Source of the DNA: Flavobacteriales bacterium
GTDB lineage: Bacteria; Bacteroidota; Bacteroidia; Flavobacteriales; Flavobacteriaceae
Assembly: GCA_027024205.1 (NCBI GenBank)
Contig: JALVST010000074.1
Span: 1-36,186 of the forward strand
Length of the DNA stretch: 36,186 bases
Direction: 5' to 3'
This document shows, piece after piece, positions 34,091-36,186 of this stretch. Each line of letters opens with the position of its first letter. The first letter of the stretch is position 1. The position numbers and the translations under genes are program-made. The notes below the pieces were generated by a model. The model ran no database searches. It saw only the letters and a list, made by a program, of their open reading frames with translations, and was not told where the DNA came from.

Positions 34091-34847
34091 CAATACTACA
34101 CAAAATATTAAAGAAATGTCCATACTTGTCAGTAAGTATGGGCTTTCTTTTATGATATCCAAAGAACAACAAAAGAAATTTTTTGAGTATCCGCTGTCTT
34201 TCAACAATCCGGTTTTAACATTCAAAAAATTTCAAGACATAATTGAAGAACGTCCCGTCTTGAAAGAACAGTTTGACCAAATAGAATTGATTTATCACAA
34301 CCGGCTTAACACATTGATCCCTGAAAGATTTTTTAAACCCGAAACAGCAAAAGATTGGCTGGCTCATCAAATAAAATTACTGCCAAATGAACCGGTTACT
34401 TCTGATTTTATTAGCAGCATAAAAGCGTATAACTCTTACGTTCCTTTTCAAAAATTAGACCTTAATTTTATAAAACAAACTAATAAACTCATTGTTAAAC
34501 ATAGCGCTACTGCATTTTTTAACAATATTGAACAGATAAAAAATCAAACTCAAAATTTGCCGGTATTTGAAATTTTTCTCAATGTTTTTCCAAAAGATTT
34601 TCAAATAGCTGTTTTCAAAAACGAAAGCCTATTGGCATACAATCATTTCGAATATGAAAATATCGAAGAGTTTTTGTATTTCTTGTTTTTTATGACAGAA
34701 ACTTTAGAAGCAAAATCTCACCAAAGTAAATTTTATATATTCGGCGCAAACAACCAAACTGAAATTTCTGAAAATCTATCAATGTTTACAGATAATATTC
34801 AATTTATTTCTAAAAAAAATCCCAGCCAAATTTTTAATTATTTCTAA
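34074..34847 (+). CDS. DUF3822 family protein
   Basis: 257 residues if the GTG at 34074 is used, directly after an in-frame TAG. The alternative ATG at 34116 gives 243 residues and would lie next to a hairpin. The longer form is preferred because family members, as I recall them, usually carry about a dozen residues before the SILVSKYGLSF segment. The Bacteroidota DUF3822 family has no established activity. No transmembrane helix or catalytic motif is evident, and the protein is Phe-, Asn- and Lys-rich. It overlaps the previous gene by 17 nt and ends 2 nt before rsmD, so the three are almost certainly one operon. A functional link to 16S rRNA methylation is only suggested by this pairing. Confidence 0.82.
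   Translation: MTTKNNNTTQNIKEMSILVSKYGLSFMISKEQQKKFFEYPLSFNNPVLTFKKFQDIIEERPVLKEQFDQIELIYHNRLNTLIPERFFKPETAKDWLAHQIKLLPNEPVTSDFISSIKAYNSYVPFQKLDLNFIKQTNKLIVKHSATAFFNNIEQIKNQTQNLPVFEIFLNVFPKDFQIAVFKNESLLAYNHFEYENIEEFLYFLFFMTETLEAKSHQSKFYIFGANNQTEISENLSMFTDNIQFISKKNPSQIFNYF
34119..34142 (+). other. Hairpin at the start of the DUF3822 gene
   Basis: CCATACTT/AAGTATGG (34120-34127 with 34134-34141) plus a flanking T-G pair, with a 6-nt loop, followed by GCTTTCTTTTAT. It lies inside the coding region, just after the alternative ATG. It looks like a weak attenuator or a translational control structure, or it may be chance within codons. Confidence 0.45.
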
Positions 34848-34849
34848 AT

Positions 34850-35404
34850 ATGCATATCCGGATTATTTCAGGAAAATACAAAAGCAGACGTATATCGGCA
34901 CCCAAAAATTTACCAATACGACCAACAACAGATCGTGCAAAAGAAGCGCTGTTTAACATTTTAAACAATCTGTTTGATTTCAGAGATTTAAAAATCTTGG
35001 ATCTGTTTACCGGTAGTGGCGGTATTGCTTATGAATTTGCTTCTCGCGGCACAAAAAACATACAAGCAGTGGACAGAAGTTATCCCGTTTATAAATTTGT
35101 GTCCCAAACAGCTAAAAAATTTGATTTTCCTATAAAAGTTATTAAAAAAGACAGTCTTAAATTTCTGGAAAAAACAACGGAAACTTACGATATTATCTTT
35201 GCTGACCCGCCTTATGATTTAGCACTGGAAGAACAAGAAAAATTGATAAACATTTCCTTTGAAAGAAACCTTCTTAAAGACAAGGGTTTTTTTATTTTGG
35301 AACACATCGAACGGCTTAATTTCGAACAACATCCAAACTTTAATTTTTCCAGAAAATACGGCAAAAGCGTTTTTAGTTTTTTTAAAAATCAAAGCCAATC
35401 GTAA
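34850..35404 (+). CDS. rsmD: 16S rRNA (guanine(966)-N2)-methyltransferase RsmD
   Basis: 184-residue SAM-dependent methyltransferase that methylates N2 of G966 in 16S rRNA during 30S assembly. Visible are N-terminal RIISGKYKSRRI and RPTTDRAKEALFNIL, SAM-binding DLFTGSGGIAYE (51-62), and catalytic DPPY (119-122). Length is standard. It starts 2 nt after DUF3822 and is convergent with the surface-protein gene 29 nt downstream. Confidence 0.95.
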   Translation: MHIRIISGKYKSRRISAPKNLPIRPTTDRAKEALFNILNNLFDFRDLKILDLFTGSGGIAYEFASRGTKNIQAVDRSYPVYKFVSQTAKKFDFPIKVIKKDSLKFLEKTTETYDIIFADPPYDLALEEQEKLINISFERNLLKDKGFFILEHIERLNFEQHPNFNFSRKYGKSVFSFFKNQSQS

Positions 35405-35433
35405 ACAATTCTGTCCAATGTTCAAAACTCTTT

Positions 35434-36186
35434 TTATTGTTTGAAAAATCTCTTAACAACTTGCCCACTCGAAGTTTGAATAACCAACAAATATGTTCCT
35501 GCTGCTAATCCTGAAACCGGATATTTTCCGGATAACTGATAAAGTAATTCCGCTTGAACTTGTCCGTTGGCATTAATAAATGTTATCTTCTCAATTTTCA
35601 AATCACCGGATACAATATATATAAAATCAGTAGTGATTGCCGGATAAAAATATATCTGATTTGTCAGATAATTGTCTAAACCGGCAGTTTGTAATATGGT
35701 AATTGTTGGCTCATCGGGAATGGTATTTGACGGATTATCATCAGACAATTCAGAATAAGTAACCCCTTGAAAATCAAACGTTCCGGCGGCTTGATTACTA
35801 ACTTGCCCGGCATCAATATCAGCTTGTGTAACGGTATGATCGGCGGTAACAACATGTGTTGTCCCCGGTTCTAAATTCATAACAGGATTACCACTTATTA
35901 TGGTAGCATTATTATCCGTAATGTTTACCAAATTTAATGTAACATTTCCTGTGTTCGTTACTAAAATTTGATAAGTAATTACATCGCCTACATTTAAATT
36001 TTGAGGTGTGTTAGGCAATTGATCATCTTTTACAACTGAAATTTGCGGATATTGAGCAATATGAGTTATCGTTGGATCATCACCGCCACTTGGAGAATCC
36101 GGGTCAATATCATCTGACGCATCAATAATCAAGGCGCCATTAAAAAAACCTTGTGCAACGGCTGAATTGCTGACACTGCCGTTATC
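35434..36186 (-). CDS. Surface protein with DUF11/DUF7507-type repeat and T9SS sorting domain, 5' end cut off
   Basis: About 250 C-terminal residues. The frame is open to the window edge (it begins DNGSVSNSAVAQG), so the start lies outside. An apparent start at 36132 is only an internal TTG. One immunoglobulin-like repeat is complete: PQISVVKDDQLPN, then VGDVITYQILVTNTGNVTL, VNITDN, and VTQADIDAGQVSNQA. This pattern occurs as tandem copies in very large adhesin-like proteins of Bacteroidota. The preceding DASDDIDPDSPSGGDDPT is an acidic, Ca2+-binding-like linker. The last ~75 residues (LTNQIYFYPAITTDF to VKRFFKQ) form a T9SS sorting domain, giving a protein exported to the cell surface. A role in adhesion or gliding is possible but not shown. 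Confidence 0.85.
   Translation of the reverse strand, partial: DNGSVSNSAVAQGFFNGALIIDASDDIDPDSPSGGDDPTITHIAQYPQISVVKDDQLPNTPQNLNVGDVITYQILVTNTGNVTLNLVNITDNNATIISGNPVMNLEPGTTHVVTADHTVTQADIDAGQVSNQAAGTFDFQGVTYSELSDDNPSNTIPDEPTITILQTAGLDNYLTNQIYFYPAITTDFIYIVSGDLKIEKITFINANGQVQAELLYQLSGKYPVSGLAAGTYLLVIQTSSGQVVKRFFKQ

Noticed and set aside
36130-36132. Gene start of the surface protein at 36132
   Set aside because: The codon is TTG and the frame stays open to the window edge, so this is an internal Leu codon.

Overview
The window is chromosomal DNA of a low-GC member of the Bacteroidota, most likely a Flavobacteriia-type organism. The evidence is family content rather than a marker-gene tree. It includes Bacteroidota-specific families (DUF3810, DUF3822, DUF4199, LptD_2-type LptD), three proteins with type IX secretion (T9SS) C-terminal sorting domains, no Shine-Dalgarno-like sequences before starts, and repeated TAnnTTTG elements, the -7 promoter consensus of this phylum. 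No phage, IS element, CRISPR array or plasmid gene is visible.

Layout. 1-3660: 3' part of a pyruvate:ferredoxin oxidoreductase gene, its terminator, and a tRNA-Leu(CAG). 3669-6837: DUF3810 metalloprotease-like membrane protein, an intergenic segment built of octamer repeats and two hairpins, a divergent SAM-hydrolase-family gene, and phoH. 7095-12531: the one accessory block. It holds two tandem lipoprotein sulfatases, a lipoprotein SGNH esterase and a secreted SGNH-PKD-T9SS protein, which together look like a small locus for removing sulfate and acyl groups from a glycan. 12640-13990: miaE and a Rossmann/DUF2520 protein. 14160-19121: an envelope locus with an MCE protein and a cell-wall amidase divergent from lptD. 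19202-21445: a secreted metzincin protease with a T9SS tail. 21482-23780: a perfect 34-bp palindrome, then rsmA and mgtE. 23818-27574 (minus strand): polyprenyl-phosphate-type glycosyltransferase, DUF4199 membrane protein, and a FlaA1/CapD-type nucleotide-sugar dehydratase. 27646-29195 (minus): isochorismate synthase and a hotdog thioesterase, fitting menaquinone synthesis. 29539-33220: lipoprotein M23 peptidase, rhomboid protease and RecD/Pif1-like helicase. 33344-35404: a two-TM protein of unknown function, DUF3822 and rsmD, closely packed. 35434-end: the C-terminal part of a large repeat-domain surface protein with a T9SS tail.

Most of the window is ordinary housekeeping and envelope biology. 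The best candidate for an undescribed functional unit is the sulfatase/SGNH block (7095-12531), which has no SusC/SusD pair and no visible sulfatase-maturation enzyme. Secondary points of interest are an M23 peptidase in which the last zinc-ligand His is Cys, a SAM-hydrolase homologue with altered active-site segments, the octamer/hairpin composite repeat, the 34-bp palindrome, and tightly overlapping terminator/promoter arrangements around the tRNA.
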